A stretch of 64,000 nucleotides of DNA from Toxotes chatareus (lineage: Eukaryota > Chordata > Actinopteri > Toxotidae): positions 14,960,001 through 15,024,000 of the forward strand of contig CM028895.1 of NCBI GenBank assembly GCA_016801885.1. The letters run 5' to 3'. The position numbers and the translations under genes are program-made. The notes beneath the pieces were generated by a model. The model worked only from the letters and a program-made list of their open reading frames with translations. It was not told the DNA's origin and searched no databases. Shown here one piece after another: positions 26,901-38,500 of the stretch (its first letter is position 1; every line of letters starts with the position of its first letter).

Positions 26901-29817
26901 TTGAGAAGTGCTCTTGAGAATTTTTTTTTCCTCTTTTTTGCTTACCTTTATCTTTCTGGTTGGCCCAATGTGCATTTTTTACTGTGGAGTTTTTGAACAA
27001 GATTCTAATTTTGTCAAGTAAAATGGAATTGGGAATTGCTCCAGACTGCCACAACTCATTGTTGTATACCGGGTTTCTCGGCCACCCCCACATCTACATA
27101 TGCATTTTGATTGTGAATTGAATTAACATATTTTACATAATGTAGAATAAAACAATTTAATTTAAAGCACAATAACAAATTATGTAACCACAATATATGA
27201 ATTACATAATGAATTTAAGTAAATTAAACATGGGTTTAGTTAGAATTACTAAGGAAATACAAAAAGTAACAAATACTCATAAGCAGAAAGTGCTTATATA
27301 ATTTATTTGAAATTACTAGTACAGCCAACTTAAAAAATATATCTGGATTTAGATTAATGTATTGCGTGCAACCTCTTTCAACATTAAAATTGAGTAAATT
27401 CAAAGAAACATTTTTTTCAGTGTAAGTTCTCGGCCACCGACAGGGTCTCCAATGTGGAAACATCTGACATGAGATCAGATGAATCAAGAGTTTCTTCTTT
27501 TTCCCTGGATGCTCCAGTTTTTTTCTATTGCAGTCCAAAAAGAAAAAAACCAAAAAAAAAAAACCAAAAACAAAAACAGGCAAACTAGGCAGGATTGAGA
27601 CTCTGTTGCCTCTGGTATTTACTTGTGCGTTAGAGTTACAGTCTCTCTGTGTCAACCTTTTAATGTACATTTAGGGCGTCTCCCTGCCATCTGCCCAGTG
27701 TAAGTTCGGGGAACCCCCATCAGTGACTACAAAGGATTAAAAGAAATACAGCGTAACCATGAAATACATGTTCCAGTTTGTGTAATATCCGTTTATATCC
27801 TTAAAATAGTCCAAATCCACTAAGCCTCTGACATTGTTTGTTAATTCAATCCAGCTATATGTTTGTCTGTGCTGTGGCTCTGTTGCTCATGTTGGTCCCC
27901 CTTTGATATGATGCAAAATAACCTTTGTTCAAACCACAATAGCGCACCAACATGCTGTTAGTGGTGACTTTGTGACCAGAGGGCCCCGCCGAAATCGCCC
28001 AGGTCATGTCACGGTCATGGAAGTGATGTCAGTTGTAAGAATTAGAGGCAGTGTATACTATAAATCTTCTATACCATCATAGAGCTAATACAATACCAAA
28101 GGTAAAACGGTCTTCTCCTCCACATCTGCTTTCTAATCATTTCTATAGCCGACTCTGCTCCTCACTCATCTCTTGCCCCCTCCCTAAAACCCCAAATTAC
28201 AGGGGCCTCCCATAGGGACGTGTTTATTTTGGAAAGGGCCGATTGTTTATCCAGTCTGTGGGCTGAGACCTGTGGTATTGCCTGCTGCTCATCATCTAAT
28301 CGTGTTATTAGCTCTGTAATTTTAGCCCACCAGTTTATCAGAGTGCTATAAGTAGGCCTCACATCATCAGCTGCTAGCATCTTGACTGGTTGTGTAAGAT
28401 GATTAAAGTAATAGTGTGAGGGAGGCCTGAGGCACACATCAGCTTAAACTTTTACCATGTCTTACAGTGATGTTGAGTATTCAAGACAACGGACACATGC
28501 TCACAAAATCCTGCAACAAACAAACAAACAAATAGCTCAGACTCATTCAGATCTGCATGTGGCGTGTGTGCAATCCAGGTCTATGCTGCCAGATGTGGTT
28601 GATGACTTCAGACTGGCCAACCCCTACTCTAAAGGCCACGAAGCCATCTTCTACTCATTCTACGTCTTCTTCACCAAGTTCGCTGCTGGCATCTCCCTGG
28701 GAGTGTCCACCCTCTGTCTGGAGTAAGTCTGCATTATTATCACACATGCACCATTAATGCACACACTGCATGATGTTCTGTATCTGCACTTAGTGTGTCG
28801 TGCAACCTTGTACAATTGCATTAAACCCAGACCTGATGCATAATTCATCATGTGAAGGGTGTCGAGTTTGCTCATTTGCAGCGTTGCAGCGTCAGGCTGG
28901 ATGTTGATTTCCTGTAGCCTGCGTTTAAATGGGATCTCTGCACGTTTGTGTGTGTGTGTGTGTAGGTTTGCAGGATATGACACCGGCGCCTGCAAACAGC
29001 CTGCTCCTGTAGTGTACACCCTGAAGCTGCTGATTGGTGCTGCTCCAGTGGCCTTCATTGTTACAGGGTTAATGATCCTCCTCCTCTATCCCATCAGTGA
29101 AGACGTGCGGCTCAGGAATAAACTCTGCCTGGAGGAGCTACGGTGAGGAGAAATAATAGACTTACACCTGAGATGCAGGCAGCATAGATCTAAAGAAAGA
29201 CACCTTTGAATTGCATCATGGGATACAGCATTTTCAAAGCTTGACCCATGACAGTGACTAAAAGTCAGGATATCTTGTCCTGTGCTGCTTAAATTCTGAT
29301 GATTCATTTTTAATGCAACTCTAATGAGTCCTCTAATATTATGGAAGTGCAACATTAAAACATTAAATTGCTGGAGTGACCCTTTAATCCCTGATGTGTT
29401 TGTGTGTGGTTAGCTCCTCTCTGTGGTCAATTTATGTTACAAAATAGAGATTACTCTCAACCCTGCTGTGTGAAAGAGAATTAATCAAATACAGATAAAA
29501 AAAAATGTTAATCAGGAGGATTTCACTTAAAAACTAATGTTGTTATGAGAAATGTTACCAGTACTGTGGAATCAGCTGTTCAACACCAACATAGTCAGCT
29601 GTGCAATTAGATAAATGAATCAGACTATAAAGAAGGATGTTTCTCTGAAATATTGAAATTATAATAATAAAGTAGGAGAAATTAGAAATAGTGTACTGTA
29701 AATGTAGTTAGGTACTTTAGACCTGTGCTATCAATGCAACATGTCACTAATATTCATGTCTCCCACAGGAAACAGAGCATCGGCTCCAGAAGTATGGAGG
29801 ATTTGAATAACGTGTGA
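12054..29817 (+). CDS. mfsd2b: Sphingosine-1-phosphate transporter MFSD2B (major facilitator superfamily)
   Basis: Coding exons: 12054-12395, 16791-16916, 17046-17170, 20715-20838, 22149-22227, 22390-22571, 23912-24002, 24437-24558, 25082-25165, 25499-25582, 25842-25951, 28579-28722, 28966-29142 and 29769-29817 (TGA at 29815). Frames join throughout, giving 612 aa. In mammals MFSD2B exports sphingosine-1-phosphate from red cells and platelets. The twelve-helix GPH/melibiose-type core starts near residue 117 (LCSKLCFAIGGAP, SATAFFLQIYLLDVAQ). It keeps the transporter motif VTDPIVGFF (Asp177), LPDVVDDF (495-500) and FYVFFTK (Lys523). An extracellular loop (~residues 295-310) has NNTS and NSS glycosylation sequons. 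The N-terminus is ~100 residues longer than the human protein and His/Ser/Thr-rich; Met86 is an alternative start. MFSD2A is the nearest other candidate, but position and sequence favour 2B. Confidence 0.93.
14896..14939. repeat. (GT)n microsatellite
   Basis: About 21 GT units within mfsd2b intron 1. Confidence 0.95.
15504..15540. repeat. (GT)n microsatellite, interrupted
   Basis: GT repeat with a CTGT interruption, in mfsd2b intron 1. Confidence 0.9.
15884..15906. repeat. (CA)n microsatellite
   Basis: About 11 CA units in mfsd2b intron 1. Confidence 0.9.
18059..18109. repeat. (GT)n then (AC)n, self-complementary microsatellite pair
   Basis: A GT run to 18081, a short spacer, then CACACACACA to about 18107. 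On RNA the two runs could pair into a hairpin with a loop of about 14 bases. Confidence 0.8.
18990..19290. repeat. Probable dispersed teleost repeat
   Basis: The stretch containing GTTGCATTGTGGGTAATG and the surrounding text looks like a dispersed non-coding repeat I associate with fish genomes. It has no open frame and no clear terminal repeats. Recognition is from memory and is uncertain. Confidence 0.3.
20839..22148 (+). other. mfsd2b: mfsd2b intron after coding exon 4 (1.3 kb)
   Basis: Intronic, with a CTCCCT-type pyrimidine repeat near 21238. A 109-codon open frame near 21.6-21.9 kb shows no family resemblance and no splice support. Confidence 0.55.
22572..23911 (+). other. mfsd2b: mfsd2b intron after coding exon 6 (1.3 kb)
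   Basis: Intronic. Overlapping 90-98-codon open frames on both strands near 23.16-23.46 kb have no recognisable motif. I see nothing else in it. Confidence 0.55.
25979..27136. mobile_element. Large inverted-repeat (foldback) element in mfsd2b intron 11
   Basis: The left arm (~25979-26240) and right arm (~26885-27136) are inverted copies about 250 bases long. For example TCAAGAAGAATCAAAATAAT at 26221-26240 is perfectly complemented at 26885-26904, and GTAGATGTGGGGGTGGC, AAACCCGGTATACAAC and ATGCACATTGGGCCAACCAG recur inverted. The outer ends (AATTCAATTCACAAT) also match. The ~640-base middle (26241-26884) encodes nothing recognisable. The structure suggests a non-autonomous foldback or long-TIR DNA transposon. 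Target-site duplications are not clear because the flanks are AT-rich. Confidence 0.75.
27137..28578 (+). other. mfsd2b: Remainder of mfsd2b intron 11
   Basis: Intronic. AT-rich, with A-rich runs near 27540-27575 and a short (CAAA)n near 28514. The 144-codon open frame on the minus strand at 27.24-27.67 kb is low-complexity and unconvincing. No exon is recognised. Confidence 0.5.
29190..29390. repeat. Dispersed repeat, copy B (family also at 10.3 kb)
   Basis: Shares ordered blocks with 10280-10465: TTGCATCATGGGATACAGCA, GACTAAAAGTCAGGATATCT and CTGGAGTGACCCTTTA. It lies in the last mfsd2b intron. Confidence 0.4.
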
Positions 29818-30160
29818 CTTGGATCTCAAATGGAGTGAATTTCAAAAAGCCACGTATTCCAGTGACGCAGCTGGAAGTTTGTTCATTAGTGTATATTACA
29901 CTGATAAATAGTTTCAATTGTTTTAATGTAAACATTCTTTGTTTCATTTTCACATGTACTGTATAGTCATCTTGGACATATGAATATATAATAAGATTAC
30001 CTAATTTATATAAATGAATGTATATTATTATTTGCTGTGTTTAGCTCTACAACACTGTTATTTATTTATGATACATTATTACAAAGGGTTGAAAATATGA
30101 AATGAATAAATGTTGTAGAGTTTGGTTGGTAGAGAATAAACGTGTTTGTGCGTGTTGTGT
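29818..30160 (+). other. mfsd2b: mfsd2b 3' UTR with two poly(A) signals
   Basis: Two AATAAA hexamers lie at 30105-30110 and 30135-30140. A GT-rich downstream element follows the second (30141-30160). The tail meets the wdcp 3' end coming from the other strand. Confidence 0.7.
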
Positions 30161-30923
30161 TTATTTGCTGAGGCAGCAAAATAAAATAAGTAAAAACCAA
30201 AAAATCGTACACTAGTTATACAAATTTAATATTCAAAAAGCTACCAAAAGATTATTTTGTCTTCCATGTCAACACTGCAGAGCCATGAAAGGAAGGTTTT
30301 TGTTGAGTATTGCCTCCTCTAATGGTCATTTGAGTTATAACATTTGGGTGGAACTATTCAGCATTTAAGTGCTAATCCAGATTTCTTTTACAAGTAAAGA
30401 CAGAACTTCATACACCTTATTCTCATAAGTATAGAGTTTTCTGCAGTTCTCCAGTGACAGCAAGTACAAAACAAAACATTTCCATCATATATTAGCCTAT
30501 GCCGGAACCTTGTGTTAGGATATCTGGACAGTCAGATTAAAACAGAAAACATTTCATAAACATCTCTAAAACATATTCAAAGCCGTTACTGGAGTGCCAT
30601 CGCAGCAGAGGAGGTGTCCTGCTTCAGTGAAGGATTAGACTTCAACAACTGAACTGAATTTTGTCAAAACAAACAAACAAAAAAAAAAAAAAAAAAAGGA
30701 AAGAAAAACATGGCTCAGTGCTTAAACTTCTTTCAGGTAAGCTTTTGTTTCAAAGTAGCAACATGTAAACATCACATCTGAAAAGGCAGCCCTTTTCAAA
30801 TGACTACAATTTTCAAATAGAAAAAATAAATTTGACATATAACTCTGGTTGTATGCTCTGTCTGCACTGTTCTTAGCAATATGACTGTATAAGTCCATAA
30901 ACTGAGGTGTGTGTTAAGAGGCA
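30140..30923 (-). other. wdcp: wdcp 3' UTR with poly(A) signal
   Basis: The minus-strand AATAAA complement (TTTATT) at 30160-30165 is the only canonical signal I find between the stop and the mfsd2b tail. An A-rich run lies at 30679-30700. Confidence 0.6.
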
Positions 30924-33900
30924 CTATATCGAGGCCTCTGTGGCTGTGCTGGGGTTTTGGCCAGGGGCTGGACTGGATGGGCAAGAGTTCTCTGGACTGC
31001 CAGGAGTCCGCAGGGTACTTTTCCGCTTCCCGTTCCGCACTGTGAGCTCCTCTTTGGGCTTGAAGGTCAGAGGTACGAAGCCGTCTGCATCCGCCACAAG
31101 TACAATCCACAATGGACCTGGAAAAAGAACAGAAGACTATTATTTCAGAGGTTTTTTTTTCCATATATCTGAGTTGTGTTTCCTTATCCAAATAAATAAA
31201 TACTGACCAGCCACAGCAAAATGTGGTTTGGGATAACAGGCAGTCACGAGCTGCTCTGTCTCAGTTTGGGACAGTCAGTCTTACAACAGCAACAAAACAC
31301 TATGCACATTAAATGGTAGTAAGCTGCTTTTGTTTAAAACCTTGTAATCTCACCTAGGCTTTTAATCACTTCCAATTATAGCTTATGTGTGTTAACAGAA
31401 GAACAATGCTAGAACAAGTTGTCCAAGATTGTACAATTAAATTAGGTTATTTATCAGTTAGAATGCATTCTGAGTGGGTAACTTGAAGGTTTAAAAGAAT
31501 CTTTTAAAAAATAACCTAAAAAGAGTAAGAGTAGAGAGTTTGATTTTCAGATAATCTATTTGGTGACTTCCAGGTGACCTCAGCAGGGAAGCCCATGATC
31601 CAGGTATGCTGAAAATACTCATGGGGGGACCCCTCCTACGAGACCTACAAGGAGTTTCCTAGAAGTGGTTTTAATTTATTAACCCGTACACTCTCTGTCA
31701 CAACATGCTTAACCATACAGGCGATGCAACATGGAAGCTTTTAAGCAGGCAGCTTAGATAAGGCTTCATATTAAGGACAATTCCAGGGTTTAAACAGACT
31801 TATGGCATCAGGCTGACAGCAACGAAAGCTTGAATGGGATGTAGAGTCTGTCATTTTAAAACAGCGGAGGTGGAAAAGTATGTTATTTTGTTAATAAACT
31901 CAACAGGCTGCACGTACCATACATCATCTCTACTATAGTTAGGTTGAAGAGGTCTTGGAGGGCTCGCAGACAAAGCTTCCCGTCACACAGCAGCACTGGC
32001 CTCCGCTCGTCAATGAACACATTTTCTGACAACTGCTTCTGCATGTGCGCCGAGATGGAAAAGGTGAAGGAAAGAGAAACAGTCTTTGGTCAGACATAAA
32101 TCAAACAGAGCAAGTTGGATGCTATGGTAATCAATAAATCAATCCCTTTATCTGATGCCTGCTAATTAAACGCCACACTCGGATTTGTGTGTTCACGCCG
32201 CATTAATTGCCTCCAGGCATTTCATCGGTCTTATCCTTAGAGTGAAAATTGCAGCTGATTAAGTTGTTTAAGCGCCTCATCCAAAAGCTGCTCATGGTAG
32301 ATTGTGGCAAGAAAGGGAATCTCCTCCTCACTAGCTAAGGTAACACACTGTGATACAAACTGTGTAGCAATGCTTAATCTACATTAGACTATAACACAAG
32401 GAAACTGTAGTGAGTGAAACAGTACCTGACATGTGACATTGACATAGGGGGGCTCGGAGGCATTGGGGTAGACACTCAGGGCCTTCTTGCCGTTCTGGGT
32501 ATAATCTCTGATTTCTGTCAGGCACTGCTGCACATCTGCAAAGCGAGTAAAAAGCCTCTCTATGTTGTGGACGAGCTGCTCCAGCGCACGCTCCTTGCCA
32601 GGACCCGGTGTCTTTTCTGGCATGGGCAGTGTCGGCTCGCTGTGAAGCTTGTCCGACGGCTCGAAGCGAGGAGAACTGGCCCGGCTGGAGTCTCTGCTGG
32701 CCTGGCCGGCCACCGCCAGGCTGCTCATGCGGTTGACGTGGTCCATGTCGAAGTTCTCCACTGTGATGGAGGAGGCACTGGAGAGGGCTCTGTCTGATGC
32801 TCGGTCAGAGAAGTCCACAGAGCTGGTGACAGGGCTGGGCTCGCCGCTCCTCACCTCCTCCACCAGCCTCCGCCTGTTCCCTGGTGAACGAACTACTCCC
32901 CCTCCAGGCAACACCAAGTCCTTTATCCCTGGGCGCTCCCTGTCATCCTTAGATAGGTGCTCAGAATGCCTCCTAATCCCTGCGCAGAAATTAGAAACGG
33001 ACTCATGGTTGTGAACAGAGGGGAGTGGTGTGACAGGAGTCTCTCCGTTGTACACCAACTCTTTGGCTAACAGACGGAGGATATATTTATCTGTGTTAGA
33101 GGATGGGAGGAAGGCAGGATCGTTGGACTTCTGCCTGCCCACCATCAACAGCAGCATCTTGTCACTGAGGAAGCAGACTCCTTTAGGCCTCTCGTTAGTC
33201 TGCAGAGATATCTGCTGAATGTTTGGCATTGCGGAGGCTGTGATGCAGTACACAAGCACCATGTTGCACGTGTTGGAAGCCACCGCAACCGTGGAACCAC
33301 GGGGATCAAAAGCAACAATGTCTGGAACCAGAATCCCAGGGATGCTGACTTTGCGTGTGGTAGTGACTTTGCGCTCATATGTGACTAGGATGAGGTGAGA
33401 GGAGTCCTGTCCAGAACCTGTCAGAGTGTCTCTGCGTCGCAGGTGTATAAGGGGGCTGGGGTCAGAACGACGGTGTCTCGCCAGGAGGTGGGTGAGATCC
33501 AGGGGGCCTGAGCTGGGGATGTAGGATCTCTCTGATTCAAATGACCTCCTTCTCGAGTCCAGAAGGCTGTCGTCATCTGACATGACCACGTGCGAGCCTT
33601 GGCCTTGCAGGGACACTGCCTCTGACGTCATGTCAAAGGCTATGCCTGCATTTAACCCGCAGATCTTGTCTAGAGGTAGCTCCGTGGCCACGGCTACTTG
33701 CGCCTCCCCCGTGGCCTCGATGGCACAGATGTAGCCTCCCACATCAAAGATGGGGCAAAAGGAGCAGGCCACCAGACTCTTCTGGATGTCATTCCAGATA
33801 TAAGAATGAAGAGCACTGCCTATAGCCACCACCAGGCGTGTACCATCCTTAGTCCAGCATGCACAGTGGATGAGTCCACTACCTTTGATATCTGCTTTGA

Positions 33901-34345
33901 TTCTCCTGTTGTCCACCCTGACAGAAAACAGCACAGAAGTGTCCCTCTTGGTCAACACAGCTAGCACGTCCAGTTTAGGGTGCCACACGCAGCCTTGGGA
34001 GAGCAAGGGGAAAGGCTCACTCATCTCGCAGGTCTGAGTGCACAGCAGCTTGTTCTGCTCCAGGGTGCTGAGCTGCAGTTGCCACACGGTAATGTGTTTC
34101 TTGTGCTGAACAGCCAGCAAGGCAGGGGAGTCAGAGCAGCACAGCGGGCCCCAGAAGAGCCCGAAGACATGCTCGAACTGCCCTATAACATTGGTGTCCC
34201 CGAACTTCACCTCACCATTGATGAAGTAGAGAGCTGTCAAGCAGACCTGCTTGCCGTCTGTCCATGCTATCCCGTGCACAGGGTGAATGGCTTGGTGTAG
34301 AGTGTTGAGACCTGTCCGAAGCAGCTTTGCCTTACCAAGATCCAT
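30924..34345 (-). CDS. wdcp: WD repeat and coiled-coil containing protein
   Basis: Coding exons on the minus strand: 34345-32426 (640 codons), 32038-31918 and 31117-30924 (TAG at the left end). Junctions are CAG|GTACTG, TATG|GTACGT and CAG|GTCC, and the frames join to 744 aa (human about 721). WDCP is a poorly characterised cytoplasmic protein that oligomerises and binds the kinase HCK; human C2orf44-ALK fusions are reported. The N-terminal half reads as degenerate WD/beta-propeller sequence (WTDGKQVCLTALYF, GCVWHPKLDVLAVLTK, CACWTKDGTRLVVAIG, VAFDPRGSTVAVASNT). A Ser/Arg-rich linker follows (~450-580), then a predicted coiled coil (~588-615, LEQLVHNIERLFTRFADVQQ). The C-terminus has KQLSENVFIDERRPVLLCDG and WIVLVADADGFVPLTF, both matching the human tail as I recall it. 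The unspliced frame would end in 13 unrelated residues. Confidence 0.92.
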
Positions 34346-35080
34346 CCCGGCAGGTGTGAGGAGGCTTGTTCAAAGACAAAAAGAAAAAAAAATATGACTC
34401 AGAAAGTTAACATTGATGACAGAGACCTGTGTCGGATCTGAATGGGTCCTGTGCAAGTGTAGCTATTGCTACCTATGCAGATTAAGAATAGCAAAAGCCT
34501 CTCTCGTGTCTCCTTCCAAGTACATGCCTTAATCCCCTCTGCCTGAGCTGAGGCAGTTGTGACGAACACTTATAGCTGCTTATGCCCGAATGACCTCAAC
34601 AACACACAGGTCCTTTTAGGACCTCAGGGCATTATCAATACAAGGTGTTGAGTAGGAGTGTCTAATCACAGCTTTCACTCTTTTAGATATAATGACACTG
34701 GAGCACATTAAGTTGAATATGTAGAACTGTTAAAATAACTGTATATAACCTTACTGAGGCGAAGTTATGGTGCATGTGTGGTTAAACGTATGAACTTAGC
34801 CTTAAGAGACATTTTCCAGTTCATACACACTGAATTTCATTGGTTTACATGAATTTACTTATCCTTCATATGAAGCGAGTTAGCTAATAAGTTAGCTAAG
34901 ACGTAAAAATCCACACGAACAAGCATTTTTACACTTCGCGTACCTTAAAAAAACACAAGCATCTCAAGTGGAACCCGTGAGAGACACTGAAAGTGTGTTT
35001 CCCGTCTATTAATTCACGTTTCGCCGGTAGAAATATGTCTCCAACGTTCATTGCAATTGACTCGGAAGCAAAACTAACCG
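34346..35080 (-). other. wdcp: wdcp 5' UTR region with probable non-coding first exon
   Basis: On the minus strand a plausible first exon ends at 34944 with TTTTTTTAAG followed by GTACGC. A pyrimidine-rich acceptor (TTTTTCTTTTTGTC...AACAAG) lies about 20 bases before the ATG. A single small non-coding exon would then splice to the main exon. Two GTTAGCTAA motifs sit at 34879 and 34891. Confidence 0.45.
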
Positions 35081-35300
35081 ACAACTCAGGTGCATTGTGG
35101 GATACGTAGTTGAATCACGATCATAATTGTTTTTACCACTTTGTCCGCACGGGGTCACTGCGCATGTGTTATTGCCAAATGCTGGTGAATTTGAGAGAAC
35201 TAATATAAGATAAATATTTACTCTGAGAAAGATTATAGGTAACCAGAAAATATAACTTAAATTAAAATAAGACAACGGCTGGTGTATTTCACTTGTACGT
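35080..35300. promoter_or_regulatory. Divergent wdcp/fkbp1b promoter with ZNF143-like site
   Basis: Positions 35090-35111 read, on the minus strand, AACTACGTATCCCACAATGC, close to the ZNF143/SBF motif AACTACAATTCCCAGAATGC known at many bidirectional vertebrate promoters. It lies between the putative wdcp first exon and the fkbp1b 5' region about 450 bases to the right. No TATA box is obvious. Confidence 0.5.
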
Positions 35301-35565
35301 CCGCCGTGTGGCTCAATAAATTCTTCGGGGCTAAAGACGGCGTACGTGGGGTAGTTGTAGATCTCGACCCCGTCTCACTCCAAACTAGAAAATATCTTGG
35401 CTGTCTCGGTGTTTGGCCACAGCTACGGGTCGGTAGAGGTCGGTGGATGCATGGTTTGCATGCATGGATAGAGATCGACTTGTGGCCGCGAAACGGGTAA
35501 CGTTGGCTGTCGAAAGGGCTTTTTAGGCTGTATGTTTCTGAGCTAATCTCCGCGGCAGCACAACC

Positions 35566-38500
35566 ATGGGCGTGGAAGTCGAGACAATATCTCCCGGTGA
35601 TGGTAAGTTTTATCCGCTTGTTTGCGTGCGCCTTAAATGCGGGCGAGGTGGCGGTGGGGCTCGGTACTTCCCCGGAATGTCGTTCAAATCTTGTTAGATA
35701 TCAAAATAATTTCTAAATATTCCAGGTGCAGTTGTATAGGGGATACGGTAAAATACTAGTTAGAAAGATAGCAATTGATAGTAGTATTCGGGATATATAC
35801 ATAGGAGTGTTGGAAGTCAAAATTATTACTATGTTATTAAGCATCACTGACGCCTGCACGGCATCTTTCTAGAAAATACTTAGTGACTCTTAAATAGGTG
35901 AACTCCACCAAACCTGCAAGTCTCTTTAAACTGAGAGTTGGCTCAGAAGGTGACTGTTTGACAGGGAAAAGGAAAAGGTAAGATCAGATAGACCTTCGAC
36001 TCCCCGAGGCTTATTTCTCTCTGTCAAACGCACTAATGACATTATTGGAGGCACTTGATAGCCCCGTACACTGGAAAAATAATCCTCCAGGCTAAAGCTT
36101 AAATATAAGAACGAGACAAACAGATGCATATCTGACATCGGTATGCATGCAGGCATTAAGGAGTGCATAGCATTACTGCAAGGAACACCTCACCAGAGTT
36201 TTAACCCCAGCCATTGTTAATGTTCAAAATTAGCCTGGCAGCCTACAAACAAACACGCAGTAATACTTGTTTTCTCTCTCAACAGGAAGAACATTTCCAA
36301 AGAAGGGCCAGACATGTGTTGTTCATTACATAGGTAACTGACTCATTCTTTGCTTTTGGCAACTATGGAACCAGACGTCTATCCTGTCTCTTTGTTGACA
36401 GAGGAAATGTCTTTTTTCTTTTGGTCAATATCTAGAGGACATCAGGGCTCTGTTTGTAGCTTCGCTCTCTTAGCGTACATTGTCTGTCAGACATGTATGC
36501 ACCTGTGTGTCGCTTACGCTTTCAGTTTAGAGATAGGGTTACTGCCACCACACCCTCAAAACATTAATATTCTTTTGGGCTTTTTTTTGTTTTGGAGGCA
36601 CATGTTGGCATCTCGTGGTATCAGTGTCATTTTAGAGACTGCTGTCACTTGCACAACCTGCTTATGTAAACACATGCATATACACACGCATGCTTTCTTT
36701 TTCCTGTTTGTCTCTTGTCAGATTGCCCAATTCTGAGGCGTGGCAGCTAGACCCTGAGATGTTTGGGAAATAAATTTGGGTTATTCTATGCTCCAGGGTT
36801 GGCAGACCAGACAACTAGGTCAGACAGAAAGTAAACAAAGCCTAGTTCACATGTCATCAGTCTGTCTGTGTATTACAGGGTTATTACACACTTGTAAAAG
36901 TTATTGCACACTCCTTGGCATTGTCTCTGTTGTTAACTGGTTTTATACAAGCACGTGAATATTGTCATGTTGTGTGTGCATTTTTGTGCACGCATGGATT
37001 GTCAGTTGCGCATTCTTGCTTGTCCCTGATGGTGGGGATTTCCTCTCTATCACTCGAAGTGGGGCCACGTGAGTGTCTCAGTCTGTGAATATATTGATGT
37101 CTGGATGTCACTGACTTGCTTATAATACTTTGTTTCATTTAAGCCTTCAATTAAGTCTTCATTTAAGAATTTCAGCCCTGTTTGACAAGTGTGTATGTGA
37201 TTTGCAGTCAGAGAGATACAGGCCAGCTCTGGATAACAAATGCTGTGTTGTTCAGCTTTTTTTGGGACAGCGGAAAAAGTAATCAGATTTCCCCTTCTGG
37301 CCTGATCCTTGCAGAGATCAGCCACTGCAGTAGCGAATTATGCTATAATTGGAAATGATACATCTCAGCATGAGATGTTGCTCTGTTGGGATCTTCACTG
37401 GAGTCATGTATAGTGAGTGTTTGGTAGTCACTTGCTCTTTGCCTAGCAGTTCTCCTGGAGCTACCTCCTTAGTAAATTAGTAATTCACCCAGCACCATAT
37501 CCCACTTTTGGATGCTCTTCCTGTTGTTTTTCTGCCTTTTCTGTTCTGGTTTCCTGTTCTCTGTTGTCATGATCACATCATCAACTGCTGTTTTCTGTGC
37601 CTGTTTTCTGTATCACATCCCTGAGTGGAGCACAATTGGCTACAGTCTCCTGACTAAAAGATCTGTTAACACCAGGATGTGCTAGAGTCTGGGAATGACT
37701 TCTGTGATTATTTAAAGCAAAGACCGTACTTTGAAAGCGGACAGGACAATCTTCAGCTTGTGGCCTTTATTGTCCTTTTCATTCACATCCGCAACATCTC
37801 TTTGTCTTTCTCTATGTCTCTCACATGATTACCCATAAGCTCCTGGTATTTTGGCAGTGGTGGCATGCAAAATACAGAGTTAAGCCAAAGCAAGGACCTT
37901 GCCAGTGGAACACAAAAAGAGCTACAAATATGTTATTGTATCAGCAGGGAAATGCGTTTGCTGTGAGCACAGAAAAAAAAAGCACTGGTATTTAAAGGTA
38001 CTCTCTGTTAAGCGAGTGTGTACGTGTAAACAAGTCCCATGGTCAGTTCATTCTTATTTCATTCACATTTTTATCATGTTAAGATGGGGTAACTGAAGAA
38101 GACATTAAGCTCTTGCATTACTGGAAGTGGAGTGAGTGAGGAGGATGTGAACTTTTCCCCCCTCGAGGCTTTTCATGTCGATAATCTCCAAGGGGCAATG
38201 GTAATCCCAGTACAGAGATGAAATAATTTTATATTTTGGTTACTCTCCTTGAATTGGTATGAACAACTAGTGTGGATTAGTCACCCAGGAGTTTGTATGA
38301 AAGTCAAACTACTGAAGATAATCTACGTGTCAGGTCAGTAGACACAACTAGACAGACACTAACCCACATTTGTTTTATTTAAAAGTGGAAAGACAAGATT
38401 AGTTCAAGATCTGATAAAGGGATAGTACTGGTAATAGAGGTTAGCTGTAGATTTGGGATATAAGCCTGTCCCAAGTCATCCAGCTGGCTCCACAGACTGC

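Noticed and set aside
26025..27093. Pair of similar open frames (MWGW..RNPVYN...LWQSGAIPNS)
   Set aside because: They lie in the two inverted arms of the intronic foldback element and match only because the arms are copies.
27236..27670. 144-codon minus-strand frame in mfsd2b intron 11
   Set aside because: Phe/Lys-rich low-complexity translation of A/T runs; no family resemblance.
32384..32425. Last 13 residues of the 653-codon wdcp open frame
   Set aside because: They follow a CAG|GTACTG donor and are unlike the family; splicing to 32038 restores the expected KQLSENV continuation.
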